Counted from the stretch's first letter, positions 21,311 to 34,036 are shown. The stretch is DNA of 64,000 bases from Paguma larvata (GCA_030068075.1 CM057835.1:19989957-20053956), one strand, 5' to 3'. The notes: a model not told the origin generated them from the sequence alone. Made by a program: numbers and translations.

Positions 21311-21997
21311 TTCCTGGCACATTCCATGCACAGAATCCTGTAAACTGAGAATTTTACTTTCAGGAATTCTAAAGAATCTCGAATATCTTTCTTCCTTCTA
21401 TTGACTTTTGAACACGATCTCCTAAATCTCTGCTTTTCTCTGACTTTTACCGCTTTTTCCCAGCAAAGGGGTGGAGAGAGCACACAGGGAAATGAAAAGG
21501 CCTTTAATCTATTTATGTCACGCGCCTTCCTTCTTGGTGTAGATTTGTGGTCACACAGGTATTTAAGTGGAATGTCTGGTGGGAAGAGAAAACTCGTCCC
21601 TAATATACTGTGTGCATTGCACATATGAGGTGATAGACCACCTCAGCTAAACTGAAGGCCATTGACTGGCAAAGAGTAATCATGTAATGGTTTTCCACGG
21701 TTTTTTAAATGAAGGGATTTTTACAGGAACTCTATCCAAGTCATTTGTGACCAAAGTTGATCTCTTCTCCAACCAGGGAGGAAAAAGAAAAGAGTCAGGA
21801 AACCTATAGAAACAGGAAGAAAGAATGTCTGGGGCCTTGTTTTCCTGGTAATTTACCTGGATCTCTGCTATGGCAGCTTAGCTAATGCCTTCTGGAAAAA
21901 AGGGACAGAGAGGATGGATGTGCAGAGAGGAAACGGATTCCAAAGTCCATCTAGACAAGGACTTGAGCTTTTAAATCACACTAGGGAGAGACTTAGG
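21311..21997. other. Unique sequence, no gene seen
   Basis: A minus-strand frame of 125 aa at 21247-21624 overlaps the L2 end and shows no recognisable domain. No other feature was seen. Confidence 0.4.
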
Positions 21998-22342
21998 GTG
22001 TACTCTCCAATACATATAGAATGTGAACCACGAATGTGAGGCACGTATCTAACTTTAAATTTTCCAGAAGCCACATTCAAAAAAAAAAAAAAAAAAGGAA
22101 AGAAAAGAAAAATTAATTTTAATAGATTTTATTAAATTCAACATATCCAACAATATTATTTATTTCAACATGTAGTCAGTATAAAAAAGTTACTAATGAA
22201 ATATTCTGCATTATACTTTTTCACACTAAATCTTCAAAATATGGTATTTTACACTTACTACACATCACAGTTCAGATAAGCTACATATCGAGTATTCAGT
22301 AGCCTTACATGGCCTGGGGCTACCATATTGGACCACAGAGAT
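21998..22342 (+). mobile_element. hAT-like non-autonomous DNA element, copy 1
   Basis: Starting near 'ctctccaatacatatagaatg' and ending 'ggctaccatattggacc', with 'aaattttccagaagccacatt' and 'caacatgtagtcagtata' inside, this follows an old, widespread mammalian DNA transposon whose ends are near-complementary (tccaata / tattgga). An A18 tract at 22080-22097 is internal. I do not assign a subfamily. Confidence 0.7.
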
Positions 22343-22855
22343 CTAGAAGGAGGCAACTCACTTCATGAAGCTCGAGACTAGTCATTTACATCTACCCTTC
22401 TATGATCTAGTGTTATAGCCAAGGATTTTATTATCTTTTTACGGCTAGGTGAAGAGAGAGAACCAAAATTTATCAAAACGCCATCAGAATTAACAAGCAG
22501 CATTGATTTTCTTTTTTTTTTTTTTTCATTTCGACTCCTATAAAGATTAAGACCTTAGCCCATACCTTTAATTAAAAATGCAGCTTCCTCCCAAGAGCTG
22601 TCTATCATCCATTGGTATACTTCAATCCTAAGGGCATTTTTAAAAAATGATTTAGAAGCATGAGAAAGGTTAGATGTTAATATCATATACTATGCTTTGC
22701 ATATTTATTCTTCTTTATTTGGCTTCTTCTAGTTGTATTGGAATCTATACAAGTTAAAAATTACTTCATGGGTCCCCAAACTGCTCCTTTCCCAATACTC
22801 TCATTTTAACCTAATGGCCATAATTGTTTCTAATAATACACATAATTAGCCTTCA
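22343..22855. other. AT-rich sequence, no gene seen
   Basis: A T16 tract lies near 22511-22526. No gene or repeat family was recognised. Confidence 0.45.
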
Positions 22856-22859
22856 TGTT

Positions 22860-23010
22860 TATATTGGTTTTTCACACATATTATCTAGTTTGAGCCTCAG
22901 AGCAATCTCATGAAGTAAACCCAATTTATGGGGCAGGAGATTATGATTCCCACAGGGTTCAGGGGTTTATCAAGGTCATACAGCTTGTAAGTGGGGGGAA
23001 AAAACAAACA
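22860..23010 (-). mobile_element. MIR SINE, antisense
   Basis: 'cacacatattatctagtttgagcctcagagcaatctcatgaagta', then 'tcaaggtcatacagcttgtaagtgg', is a clear antisense MIR. Confidence 0.82.
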
Positions 23011-23264
23011 GAGAACTGGTCCATGGAAATGTGTAAACAAAGATCTTCCTGAGGCGAACTTTGAGATATTTTTGTGTTGGTTTTACTTTTTTTAGAGAAA
23101 TGGTTCATAACATCATCAATACATAATTGTGAGAATTAGGCTACCAGAGCATTTTCCCATGAAATGTTCTTGGGTTTAAGTAATTTTTATATACCTACCA
23201 AACAAATAGCCATTTAAGCCTTCTCTCCCCAAACTGTCAAAGATCAAGATCAACTATCAAAGAT

Positions 23265-23330
23265 CAAGCAACCCCTAGCTCGCTGTCTGGGACATAGTAA
23301 ATACAACATGTTTTGATGAATGAGTAAATT
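23265..23330 (+). mobile_element. L2 LINE 3' end fragment
   Basis: 'ctagctcgctgtctgggacatagtaaatac ... ttgatgaatgagt' matches the last bases of L2. Confidence 0.55.
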
Positions 23331-23477
23331 AACACAGAAATTTTTTTCTAGCCTTTTCAAATACCTTTATACTGAGGCGATGGAAAAGGAACATGCTATA
23401 GAAACTAGTTTCCTTATTTTATTGAAGAGGAAACTTACACATAAAAAGGTTACCTTAGGTCAGCAGTGACCATCAGA

Positions 23478-23765
23478 CATGTAACCCAAGCCACGGTAAT
23501 CTTAGATTTGCTAGTAGCCACACTTTTTTAAAAAAGGTAAAAAGACACTGTGAAATTAATTAATTTAATGTAATGTGTCTAGAACATTATCATTTGATCA
23601 TTTAGTAAGTACTTTTTAAATTGTTAATGAGGAAGTTTATATGCTTTCATTCATAGGAAGTCTTGGATATTTGGTATATATTTTACCACCAGTTCAGTCT
23701 CGCTGCATTTCAGGTACTCAACAGTTCTGTGTGGCGAGTGGCTATTGTACTGAATAGCGGTCTTA
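23478..23765 (+). mobile_element. hAT-like non-autonomous DNA element, copy 2
   Basis: Same family and orientation as the element at 21998: 'ttagatttgctagtagccacac', 'ggtaaaaagacactgtgaaattaa', 'tttcaggtactcaacagttctgtgtggcgagtggctattgtactga'. It is more decayed than copy 1. Confidence 0.65.
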
Positions 23766-24449
23766 GGGGGACGAAAGGTAGGACTTCAGCCCTCTACTCT
23801 TCCTATTCCTCACCAGGCCTGCAAATATTTAAAGCACCCACCACATATGTGGTACTGGAGATAAAATTTAGGGAAAAAATAAAATGAGGCTTTCAAACTG
23901 TTATGTATTTGACACTAAATTGAAAGACTGAATATGCAAATGGACCATGACCAGACCATACATGACAACAGAACTCCTGACCCACAAACTCCAGCAGCAA
24001 CCAGCCGGGGAAGCCAAACCACAACTGGCCTAGACTGGTCAGGTGTCAGGTCAGTGACTGATAGCTTTCCTAATTTTTTGGCCTCTCTTCCAACTTAGGA
24101 TCAATGAGTTCTGAAAGCCAAACATGCTCCCCAAACCAACTACATAAGAGGGCCTGCTTCTTGCTGGCCCGTCTCCAGCTGCCCATGACAACAGCCTCCA
24201 AAGCATAAACTTTTTTCCACTGTGAAGCTTTCCCACTGATCTGCCTCCTCCGAGGCTCTGCCAAACAACTAGTAATGGTGGCTGACACCCTTCCCATAGT
24301 GAGTTCTGAATGAAGAGCCCCTGGTTGTCCTCATAGGAGTGGTTTTCATTTATCTCCACAAAATCCTTGATTAGTCTTTTCTTAATGAATAAAATAATCA
24401 AATGTCCTCTTCTAACTTCCCCTGTGGGTTCCGTTTTCCATTGTATGTG
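23766..24449. other. Unique sequence, no gene seen
   Basis: A 134-aa minus-strand frame at 24051-24455 has no recognisable domain and no supporting signals. It was not accepted as a gene. Confidence 0.4.
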
Positions 24450-24607
24450 CCTCATTCACTCATGCAATGACTATTTGCTGTACTCTAGTGGGTGTCAGCC
24501 TCAATGCTAGCCTTAGACACTAGGTAGAAGACCAGAGAGATTTGGTCTCTTTTCTCAGGGAGCTTAGAGATTAGCAAAAAGCACACACACACACGCACAC
24601 ACACAAA
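24450..24607 (-). mobile_element. L2 LINE 3' end, antisense, plus (CA)n
   Basis: 'ctcattcactcatgcaatgactatttgctgtactc', then 'tctcagggagcttagagattag', is the reverse complement of the L2 3' end. A (CA)n with one interruption follows at 24582-24605. Confidence 0.65.
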
Positions 24608-24662
24608 TGTTTATTAACAGTTGTAGTAAACACTAGAAAGGAAATCAGTACCTCAAAGAGCT

Positions 24663-25260
24663 ATCTGTACTCTCTTGTTCATTGCAGCGTAACTCAACAC
24701 AGCCAAGATATGGAAACAACCTAGGTGTCCATCAATGATGAATGAATATAGAAAATGTAATGGAATACTATTCAACCGTAATCAAAAAGAAACTCATGAC
24801 ATTTGTGACAACATGGATGAACTTTGAGGATATTATGCTAAGTGAATAAGCCAGACACAGAAAGAAAAATACTGTATGATCTCACTTAGATGTAGAAACT
24901 AAAAAAGTCCAATTCACCGAGGCAGAGAGTAGAATGGTGGTTACCAGGAGGAGGGAGATAGGAGAAATGGAGAGATGTTTGTCAAAGGGTACAAAGTTGT
25001 AATTACATAGGATGAATAAGTTCTAAAGCTCTAATGTACAGCATGGTGACTATAATTAATAACAATGTATTGTACACCGGAAACTTGTCAGAAGAATGGA
25101 TCTTAGGCACTCTCGTCACACAGAAAAGAAAACGGTGACTACGCTGAGGAGATGGATGTTAACTAGTTTGACCACGGTAATCAATATATGTATATCAAAA
25201 AACTACACTGTATACTTAAGTATGTAATTTTAAAAATATTTTTACAATTTTTATTTTGTA
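24663..25260 (+). mobile_element. L1 3' end (old L1M class)
   Basis: 'ccaagatatggaaacaacctaggtgtccatcaatgatgaatga', 'acatggatgaactttgaggatattatgctaagtgaa', 'gtggttaccaggaggag' and 'gtatatcaaaaaactacactgtatac' follow the 3' end and UTR of old mammalian L1 elements in sense orientation. It is non-coding. Confidence 0.88.
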
Positions 25261-27147
25261 AAATTTTAAAGTTTTTAAATTTAAAAAATGCACTTTGAGT
25301 GAAAGTGCATAATGGGACCTCAGCGTTTTTTAATTTTCCCAAGGCAAGTGCCACTTCTTCCCAAGACGTGACTTTTATTCTCCTACTTATTTGAACCTCA
25401 ACAAATGCTTGGCAAAAGGAAAAATACTATTTTTCCCAATAGATTTGTGCTTTGAAAAGCAGACATGTTTTCTTACTTCTCTGTTTCCTTATCCCTTTTT
25501 GTTTCTTTTTCATTTTATTTCACTGAACACTCCTGAATGGTTTCTGGCACTCCTTCAACAAGAGATAAAAAGAAGGAGACAAAAAGTTTCCTATCAAATA
25601 ATATAACTACGGGTCACTCAAGAGTGGTTGAAATAATTGTTCTCTGATTTTATGTTTAATTAAACTATACTAACTATTACCTATGCTAAAAGTTTTCATT
25701 TTATCCAGGAAAAGATCTGTGCCAAGATTTGACTGTATTAAACCTGAAATAATTTTCATTCCTTCTGAATTTCAGATACTTCAAAAAACAGAAGTGTTTT
25801 CTTCTCTTCACTTGAGCACTTATTAATATTTCACTAAAATAATTTTTAAATCTTGGAAAATAATGATTCACATTCTGTATGTTTTTCTGTGGTTCTTTCA
25901 CATTATGAACTTCAAGTTACGTGCATTTTCTTCACCTAAGATAAACTCAGATAATTAACTAGAATATTTGGTAAAATAATGTAAGAAGTGTTCTGAGATA
26001 TGAAGCTCCCATAACTCTTTGCATCCAACTGTATTTACCTTCCTAATGGGTTAAACAAGGTACCTGAAAAATTACTTCAAAAAATTTCTTAGTTATTAAT
26101 GATATGTATGCTTTTGTTATCTTTTTGTTGCTAATATCTTGTAATTCTCATACCTAAATGGTCTAACATAAAATCTAGGCTGATTCAACTAATTTCAAGT
26201 AAAGGTAGAAAAGCCTATCTGCTGACCTCACTTAATAACACAAAGTCAAGTTTACCTTTCAAGACCATTACTTAAGTAGCTTGAAGAATTTTAACTGCAA
26301 ATTTTATGAAATTCTAATGTACATTATCAAAAAAATATGAATATTCTAGTGTATTTTTATCAAAAGAAATCTGTGAAAACATAAAAATCTTTGAATTCTT
26401 CAAAATAAAATAACATGAAACACCAAGATGTTATTACCCTCACAAAGAACTCTGAATTCCAGGATAATTGCAATAGTAGCTACACTCTATACAGTAGTTG
26501 TCCAAAGACAGTTGTCCACAGACAGATGTCCACAAGAAAACCCAATGAAGAGTACTGTCCATGTAGCCAAGAAAGACGAAAGCATTTCAGGTATGAGGAA
26601 TAGTCAACAATGTCAAATGTCCCAGGAAGTAAAAGAAAGATAATTACTAAAAAGCGTCAAATGAAAGGTTGTGATGACTCTAATAAGAGTAATGTTAATT
26701 ATTTGGTGGACAAAGCCAGAAAGGCATGGGCTGGGCTAATTACAGAAAGTGGGCATAGAGTATATATTACAGATTTTGGAAGCTTGACTGTGAAGGAAGT
26801 ATGTGTAAAAGGGTGGTTGCCAGGAAGACAGAGAATCAAAGGAGGTTTTTCAGTTTTTGTTTATAACTCTATTTAACGTGGAAAAGATTTGAGAAAATGT
26901 ATATACTGAGGGGAGGAGACATTGGAGAAAGAGAGAAAAAAAGAGGGAGACACTGGGCTGAGGGTTAAAGATCTAGGCAACTTCGGGTACAGTAAGTGCA
27001 TGTGGGCTATGTCACAATATCTGTCACAAGATGAAGTTGGGTTAGTCTTCGGTGAGCACTAATGTCTGAATTGCTACTGGTCTGTTTGTCAAAAAAGCTT
27101 AGAGCTTTAATGAGATAGAGACTACCAGCTTAGAAAGCATAGTCTCT

Positions 27148-27148
<1 letters not shown>
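25261..27148. other. Long AT-rich stretch with a small tandem repeat
   Basis: No gene or confident repeat was recognised over almost 1.9 kb. A three-unit imperfect 14-mer tandem (gttgtccaaagaca, gttgtccacagaca, gatgtccacaagaa) lies at 26497-26538. Short overlapping frames at 26415-26876 are not supported. Confidence 0.4.
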
Positions 27149-27189
<41 letters not shown>

Positions 27190-27190
27190 T
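27149..27190. repeat. (TAA)14 microsatellite
   Basis: An uninterrupted trinucleotide run of about 42 bases, likely length-polymorphic. It sits just before an L1 3' end. Confidence 0.96.
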
Positions 27191-27199
27191 CATTTCTGA

Positions 27200-27835
27200 G
27201 ATGTGTCCACATCTCCAAGAAGATTTTCTTCCAGATTTTTAGTTGACACTCCCAAAATACATAGCAATTACAAAGGCAAAAATATTAAGTTTATGGTAGA
27301 GAATCCTAGCAGGCACTCCTTTAGCCAGCTGATCAAGGTTAACATCACCAGATATCAGTTAAAAAAAAAAAATCATGTACAACCAGATATGATACACTGA
27401 AAACGTCTTTTCCGAGTTGACCCTCCCCATAAGGCAAAACTCAATCTGATCATGAGAAAACAACAGACAAATTCAAACTGAGGAACATTCTACAAAATAA
27501 TTGGCCAGTGTTCCTCCAAAGTATCAAGGTAATGAGAGACAAGGAAAGACGAAGGAACTATCACAGACTAAGGCAACATGACAACTGAAGACAATGGAGA
27601 ATCCCAAATTGCATTCTGGAACAGACAAGGGACATTAGTAGAAACACTGGTGAAATCATACACAGTTCTGTTCTTTAACCAACAGGATTGTACCGAGGTT
27701 AATATCTTAGTTTAGAGAAATGTTCTAAGGTTAGGTGTTACCACAAGCAAAGCTACTTAACAGGCATGTGGGAACTCTCATTTTTACAACTCTACTGTAA
27801 ATCTAAAATTTCTTTAAACAAAAAACACTGCAAGT
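27200..27835 (+). mobile_element. L1 3' end (old L1M class)
   Basis: 'ctcaatctgatcatgagaaaacaacagacaaattcaaactgagg', 'tctacaaaataattggccag' and 'gggaactctcatttttacaactctactgtaaatctaaaat' follow the 3' UTR of old L1 elements, ending in an A-rich tail (aaacaaaaaacac). The family differs from the L1 at 24663. Confidence 0.82.
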
Positions 27836-27879
27836 AAAGTCCCCACAGTTCCCTCTGCAATTCTATTCCTCTCCCTCTT

Positions 27880-28390
27880 TCCCTCCAAAACTTATCAGGT
27901 AAAATTCAACATTCTTAACTTAGTCCACAAAAGGCCCCTTTTATCCTGGCCCCCAACTTCATCTGTAGCTTCTCTCCCGCCACTCTCCAACTTTGATCCA
28001 GACAAACACAAACACTGCATATTTCCCAAATATTTCAATGTGTATCATGTCTTTGCATCTTCACTCATACTGTTCCTTCTACAGAGAATACCCTTCTATG
28101 CCTATATCCACCAAATTTTCAAAATCGCCCAGGTGCTTTCCTGAGAGTATCATATCCCAGTAGAGATTACCCTATGTTATCAAACTATTCTGTGCATTCT
28201 GATAACATAACACTTCTCTTATCACACTGTGTATTAAACTATAATTATACATTTATTTGTCTATCTTTTCTACTAGATTATCAGCTTCCTGAGTTAGAAT
28301 CATGTTTGACCTAAGGGTACGTATCTAACACGTAGAAACCCTCTAGGATACTCAATAAATGCTTGATGAAATGAATGAATGAATGAATGT
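27880..28390 (+). mobile_element. L2 LINE 3' part, reaching the end
   Basis: 'ttcttaacttagtccacaaaaggccccttttatcctggcccc', 'gattatcagcttcctgagttagaatcatg' and the end 'tactcaataaatgcttgatgaaatgaatgaatgaatg' follow L2 to its terminal tgaa repeats (28370-28389). Confidence 0.88.
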
Positions 28391-30399
28391 CCACCCAACC
28401 AACCAGATCGAACTTGAGTATCTGAAATTAAGTAGACTATTTGTAAGCACCAACTATAGCATAGTCCCCTACTTATGTTTGATCAAAGTGAGAAGACAAT
28501 TTTAATCTCTTTTAAAACCATGAGGCACACTATAAAATTTAAGTAAACAGCAAGGATTTACCCAATCCAATCAGAGAGCAACAGACGTCAAAACACTAGA
28601 AAAATAGTTCCAAAGGCATAAGGTAGACAAAGGATTTATATCCTCAGGCGTAAAGAGTCAGAGTGGGGTTTACTTGAGTGTAGAGACTGACACATAGAAG
28701 GTATTGGTGTGAATATAAATTGGTACAGATTTTCTGGAAGTCTTTTTTAAATGTGCATAATCTTTGACCCAGTAATTAACGTGCATTATTAACACACTGC
28801 TTAAGAATAACCCTTAGCAGAGACATGTTTCGTGTTGACAAGTTTCTTCAGCAACAGTACGACTGCATGGTGCAAGACCTAAGATTTTTGTATGACTTCA
28901 TCTTTGTTCTCTTGCACCAGAGCAGAAGACAAGGCCCAGGATGCTATGCCATGTGAAACTATAAGTGTTCCATTCATGACTACTGAACTAAAGTTAAAAC
29001 TCGGTGGGGAAGAAACTCTTTTGAATCTTTATCACTTTTAAATTTCAAAATTCTACAGACGCTGAAAGGTCCTAGATTTTTTCAAGCTCTTTCTCCCGTC
29101 TAAAGAAGCAGGTATACAATTCTTGTCCTGCTAGCCCCAAGTAGATGTAAGATACTCTAATGACTTGGCTATCTGGGTGATGTTCTTCCAATACGTAGGT
29201 TACATTTCTATGATATATTTCATAATGCACATACTTAAAATAATACTAATTTATATGCCTCCTTTTCTTCTTGTTCTCTTTCCTATTTCCAGTCTGTTCC
29301 TTCTAGTATGATAAATGGAATTGAATATTTAAGAGAGGGTTCCCTTTTTAAACCAAAGAAGAAATCATGTCCTGGCTGGCAAATATTCAAAAGCAGGAAA
29401 GAGAGAAGGCAGTGACTTCATCTCTAGATTAGGTTGAATAACTTTAATTACTCAAAGGGTATAAAATTGAATACATGCTTTAAATCTATTGTTGAGGTCC
29501 TTAAACCCTATTGCCTCCGACCCAAGTGACACACACACACATCATGCAACACATCACGCAACCAACACCTAATGAAAGAAAGTTCCAGGCAACCCGTCCC
29601 TATTTATCACCAATGTCTTGACCTCTCTCATCTCCTTTCTGTCTTGTGACTTTTCCTGTAGCTATGGAATTCTAGGAAACTCCCCACCACCGTCCTTCCC
29701 CTTACCGATGACCGATTTGCCATAATTAGTTTTGATCCCGATGACTTCTTCAGGTATGGTTTTGTCCTTGTCTTTTGGCTCCATCCTTCTCTGTCTACTG
29801 TGGATGACTAACATTCAAAATTCTGCCCAAGTCCCTGCTCCGTAGCCTACACCCATCTACGTAACACTGCCAGGAGTAGCAGCCTGACTTGCCTGGCTTC
29901 TCTGGATAAGAGACTGTACACATTCAAACTTTAGAATTTGAAGGAAAAAAATGTTTGAACCGTCATAAAACATTGCCTTAACATTTGGGAGGGCAGGAAT
30001 AGAAAACAAGAGAACAACACATCTCGTATGGTCATCCTTATATCAAATAAGTCTGAACATAAAAATATGAACATCATTTCTGTTGAGAGGGGCACCTGCC
30101 GCCCCTTCCACGGGTCCCACATAAAGGTACCCTCTCCCCCAAACAAGAATGCTACTGTCTGAGTTTTGCTGGGGCAACTGCATGTATCTTTAAGAAGTCC
30201 TGTTGGTATCTCCTCTCGCCAGAACGTGCCCATTTACCCTAATCAGCAGACACACAAATAAATGTCTGTCAATGTTCCAAAGGAGGACAACAGATGCAAG
30301 TCATGGCCGATGTGAAAAAAACTGAAGATGCATGTCGTGTGTCGATGATGCATGTCCTGCTGCTGACAATGAAAGGAGTGTCTCCTTATTAGTAGTAGT
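28391..30399. other. Unique sequence, no supported gene
   Basis: A weak L1-like piece (attggtacagattttctggaagtc ... gacccagtaattaac) lies near 28718-28780. A 43-aa frame starting at the ATG at 28825 (MFRVDKFLQQQYDC...) is not recognised and has no supporting context. A short (AC) run lies at 29529-29542. The 100-aa minus frame at 29931-30233 has no recognisable domain. Confidence 0.4.
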
Positions 30400-30595
30400 A
30401 ATTAAAATAATAATTCACATTAGTGGACTGCTTAGCATCTGCCAGAGCATTTGCTAAGTTACAGCCTCACAAGCATTGTCCTGTTTAGTCCTCACCATGA
30501 CTTGTAAGGTAGGAGCTATGATTATCTTCATTCTGCTTAAGAAGAAACAGAAGCTTAGAGGAGCTGACCCATGTTCCAAGTCACAAAACACACGA
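30400..30595 (-). mobile_element. MIR SINE, antisense
   Basis: 'tgcttagcatctgccagagcatttgctaagttacag', 'gtaaggtaggagctatgattatcttcattctg' and 'gaagcttagaggagctgaccc' give the antisense MIR order. Confidence 0.85.
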
Positions 30596-30626
30596 GATAA
30601 ATTTCCATTAAGAAGCTACCCCATCT

Positions 30627-30837
30627 AGGGGCTCCTGGGCGGCTCAGTCAGTTAAGCTTCCAACTTCAGCTCAGGTCGTGATCTCACGGTTCGTGAGTTC
30701 AAGCCCCACGTCAGGCTCTGTGCTGACAGCTCAGAGCCTGGAGCCTGCTTCGGATTCTGTGCTTCTCCTCTCTCTGTCCCTCCCCAGCTCTCTCTCTCTC
30801 TCAAAAATGAATAAACTTCAAAAACAAATTTTAAAAA
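30627..30837 (+). mobile_element. Feliform SINE with aged target duplication
   Basis: A sense SINE, head 'ggggctcctgggcggctcag'. The 17-bp duplication at 30610-30626 and 30838-30854 differs at four positions, all transitions (aagaagctaccccatct against aagaagccatcctgtct). This fits a relatively old insertion. Confidence 0.93.
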
Positions 30838-30854
30838 AAGAAGCCATCCTGTCT

Positions 30855-31915
30855 TTCAGACAAAAACAGATACAACAACCCCAGTCAGATGAGGATCAAC
30901 GTTAATTTGAAAAGTCAAAAAGGAAATCACAGAGATTTCTGTATTGATCAATGCCTCTGACTTAAAACATCCTAGAGGAAGCTATTCTCTAAGAACTTTT
31001 ACCTATATTCCTCCTCCTATGGAATTTATATATTTCTTCTCATGAAGGACATGGAGAGTAAGAAATCATTATTCCTCAAACAGTGTCTATAGCTTTTTGT
31101 GAAGGAAGGTATTTTCTTCATTAGATTTCAACCTTTCCAGTTCCACTGACATTTTAGTTTTCTAATGTTTTTCTCTCCCCCTCCATAATTAGTTTAAATA
31201 TACATATCTGGAGACATTATCAAAACATTAATAAGGGGATTAGGAGGGAAAAAATTATCCGATTTCATTAGATGACCCAAATTTGACAATCGCAAATTTT
31301 TTGAACCAATATATTTGACAACAGGGCTGTAAGGACTTGAGAATTCATCAAAAACTCGTGATTAAACTATCCACTTGCTTAAAAATGCTGATAAAGAACG
31401 AAGGGAAGATGAGCCGTCCTACAGGAACACTTAACAGCATACGTGGGGTTGCAACTCCTGATGCAAGTAGCTTTCATTACTTTGTTTTCATGTAAATCTT
31501 CTAAGCGCTACGACACAAGTGAATTCTGGTACACGGAGAACATCACGGGTAAGTGTGGACAGAGCAGTCAATAAGCACCAGAAGACCCGGCGAGGGACCC
31601 AGAAATCGGTTTCGACTTTTCAGGAAGTCCGCATCATGATAACTCTTCTCCATCATGGCGCTAAGTACCTCCCAGAACTCGGGAAAGTGTCTTCTTAGAA
31701 GATTTCTGGTGAGGAAGGCTGTGGCTTCCCGACTACATCCTTACTGTCACACTTTCATGACCCCATTTAGCCCACGGCCATGATTAACCTCAAAGGTTAT
31801 AGCTTATCTTGTCTCACTAGTTATTACCTTGTCAAAGACCTACCTCTGAGGGGAACAAATGGGCAAGGCTGGACTTGTCTTTATCAAAGCCCTCATCACA
31901 TTCCCTAAGAGTGAC
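30855..31915. other. AT-rich unique sequence, no gene seen
   Basis: No repeat or gene was recognised. Confidence 0.4.
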
Positions 31916-31919
31916 TCAT

Positions 31920-32038
31920 GGTAAGCTCCCCTGGGGCCAGGGCTAAGTCTTACTCAGTTCCTAAATCTAGTAGCTCAGCACCAGTACCTGAGAAATAGGA
32001 GGTACTCAGTAAATGTTTTCAAATGAAGGAATGAATTC
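31920..32038 (+). mobile_element. L2 LINE 3' end
   Basis: 'tggggccagggctaagtcttactcag', then 'gaaataggaggtactcagtaaatgttttcaaatgaagg', is the L2 terminus in sense orientation. Confidence 0.8.
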
Positions 32039-32479
32039 TCTTGGAAAACACTGGGCAAATATGCCATAATATGTCTTTCCGTGTAGTTTATAAAATGTTA
32101 GACTTGGGAGAGTTGAATGTTCCTAGGCTTCTTATTCTAGAAATTTTATTTGTCAAACTATTTCTAAATTTAGTCTTAAACTATAAGAATGAATTGATAC
32201 AGGGAATAAAAGAGGTGATCTTGGTATGGTGTTCTATTTTAAAACATCATTCGAAGTTAGTTTTCACACCATATCATATAATTATTCTCTACAAAGTAAA
32301 CATATTTCATTTGAACCATGAATATGCCAATGAGTGCTATGTGGAGATTATTATCACATATAACTGTCAGTTTCATCTTACAGTTTAAAAAGAAAACAAA
32401 CACACATGCAGAAAAGCTGCAAAAGAATAGGTCAGTGACATCATAGAGGAGAAAAATACACCATTCCAAACTGTAGCAC
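32039..32479. other. AT-rich sequence, no supported gene
   Basis: The 115-aa frame at 32041-32388 is AT-rich, partly low in sequence complexity and without recognisable motifs. Confidence 0.4.
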
Positions 32480-32965
32480 TTTGACCTGAGAATTATTCAG
32501 AGCTGAAGGCAATGAAAAGCAGATGGGAGAAAAGTTCCCTGTTCTCCCCCTATTTGCCTACAATAGGACATAAATTGACGAAGGTGCCCCTTCTCCCTTC
32601 TCTACCAAGAAGGACAAAAGTTCATCACCTGAGACAACTTTAGACCCCTGTCGACATGAGAGGGCACCAGAGGAACCTACCTAACAAACGTTACCAACCA
32701 GCCCCCACCTTCCATTGGCTCCCATATATTGGCCTTTCCTCAATCTGCTGCCCCTGGAGACCCAAGGTCCTTTTCCGTGGGTCCCATTGGTTACTCTGCT
32801 CAAATGCTAACCAAACCTCAATAACCTTTGAGTTATTCCTCTCCAGTACCCCTGTGTGATACAGGCATGACACACATCTTAACAGACATCTATTTGTTTC
32901 TCTCTTGTTCATTCTTTCACCAGTCTGACTTATGGGGTCCCAACTAGAGAACCTGAAAAAGCATA
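32480..32965 (+). mobile_element. Probable class I (ERV1-like) LTR
   Basis: The stretch has the style of a gamma-type LTR. CCAAT-like boxes (ttccattggctcc, gtcccattggtta) are followed about 170-200 bp later by 'tttgtttctctcttgttcattc' and a closing 'cttatggggtcccaactagagaacctgaaaaag', which resembles the U5 end and primer-site side of such LTRs. I could not find a 4-5 bp duplication or exact ends, so the boundaries are approximate. No viral internal sequence is present. Confidence 0.45.
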
Positions 32966-34036
32966 GCTTTCTTAAATAAATATATTTATTTATTAAAATA
33001 CATTAAGTAAACATATTCAGGAAGAGCAGAGTACATGGAGAGGCAAGAAAATGGCAATGGCAATAAGAAGACTGTCCTGTGAACAATACGGTGGGTCCAC
33101 CATCCACCGCGGGTTTCTAGGGACCATACAGAAAAACCATTAAAAATGTTGAACTGCTATCTATAGATGACTATTTAAAAACCCACACAAAATTAAGGGA
33201 CTCCTTGAAAAGGTATAAGGATTTAAGCCCACCCACAGAAACAGGATATAACTGTATTTGGCATATCTGCCCCAAATTAACTTTTTGGTGAGCTGATCAG
33301 TTCCTTATACAAATAAACTGCACGGACTGTTTTATATGGACTGTTTTAGAAAGGAATAAGTCCGTGGGATTATCCTTCTTATAAGGCCCAGCACTCTGGT
33401 GATGGGCACACCACTTAAATTCTCTACCTTCTTTGTCAGTTCTAATGATGTGTCTAGACATGCAGAAGGAAGTAAAAAATTGAAGCAATCAACGACATCA
33501 TTTGGACAGAAAATCACATCCAGCTGAAATACTGAGTTGATTGGATAAAATGAAATAAACTTCCCACCAGTCCTCACTTTTCACCGCCTGCTCAGACACA
33601 ATTCTTGTCTAGGATGTAATAACTGGGCTCGAAATTGGCACAAACAAATAATTTGAAAATGTCTGCAATTCAGCTAAATCGCTGGTAGTCGGTCCATCCT
33701 CATCACAGAGAGAGACCAGCAGTCCCAGGGAAATAAACCGCCAGTTCTCTGTGTCACAATTCCTTGGCCGGAACCTAAGTTGGGCATGTGTGTTACCCAA
33801 AATAACCGCATGGAAACTGGCGTTTTGCCCAAATATGCAGATCTGATGAACATGCAGATATGCCATCTGATCTTTGGGTTTTCAGTTTCACTACATATTT
33901 ACAAAATATCTATTAACTGAAACTTTTTCTGCAGATACGGAAGCAAGACTGGAACGTTAGTGGGATTGTTTGGGGACGTAGGAAGAAAAGAAGTTTCCAG
34001 AAAGTTTATATGTAAGTTATCTCTTGCGATCCCCAT
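32966..34036. other. Unique sequence, no gene seen
   Basis: No repeat was recognised. Minus-strand frames near 33297-33866 have no identifiable domain. Confidence 0.4.

Noticed and set aside
28825..28956. 43-aa frame starting MFRVDKFLQQQYDC
   Set aside because: It looks protein-like by eye but is short, unmatched to any family I know and without flanking splice or retrocopy signs.
32480..32965. Exact ends for the ERV1-like LTR
   Set aside because: Several TG and CA candidates were tried; none gave a convincing 4-6 bp duplication, so only approximate limits are reported.
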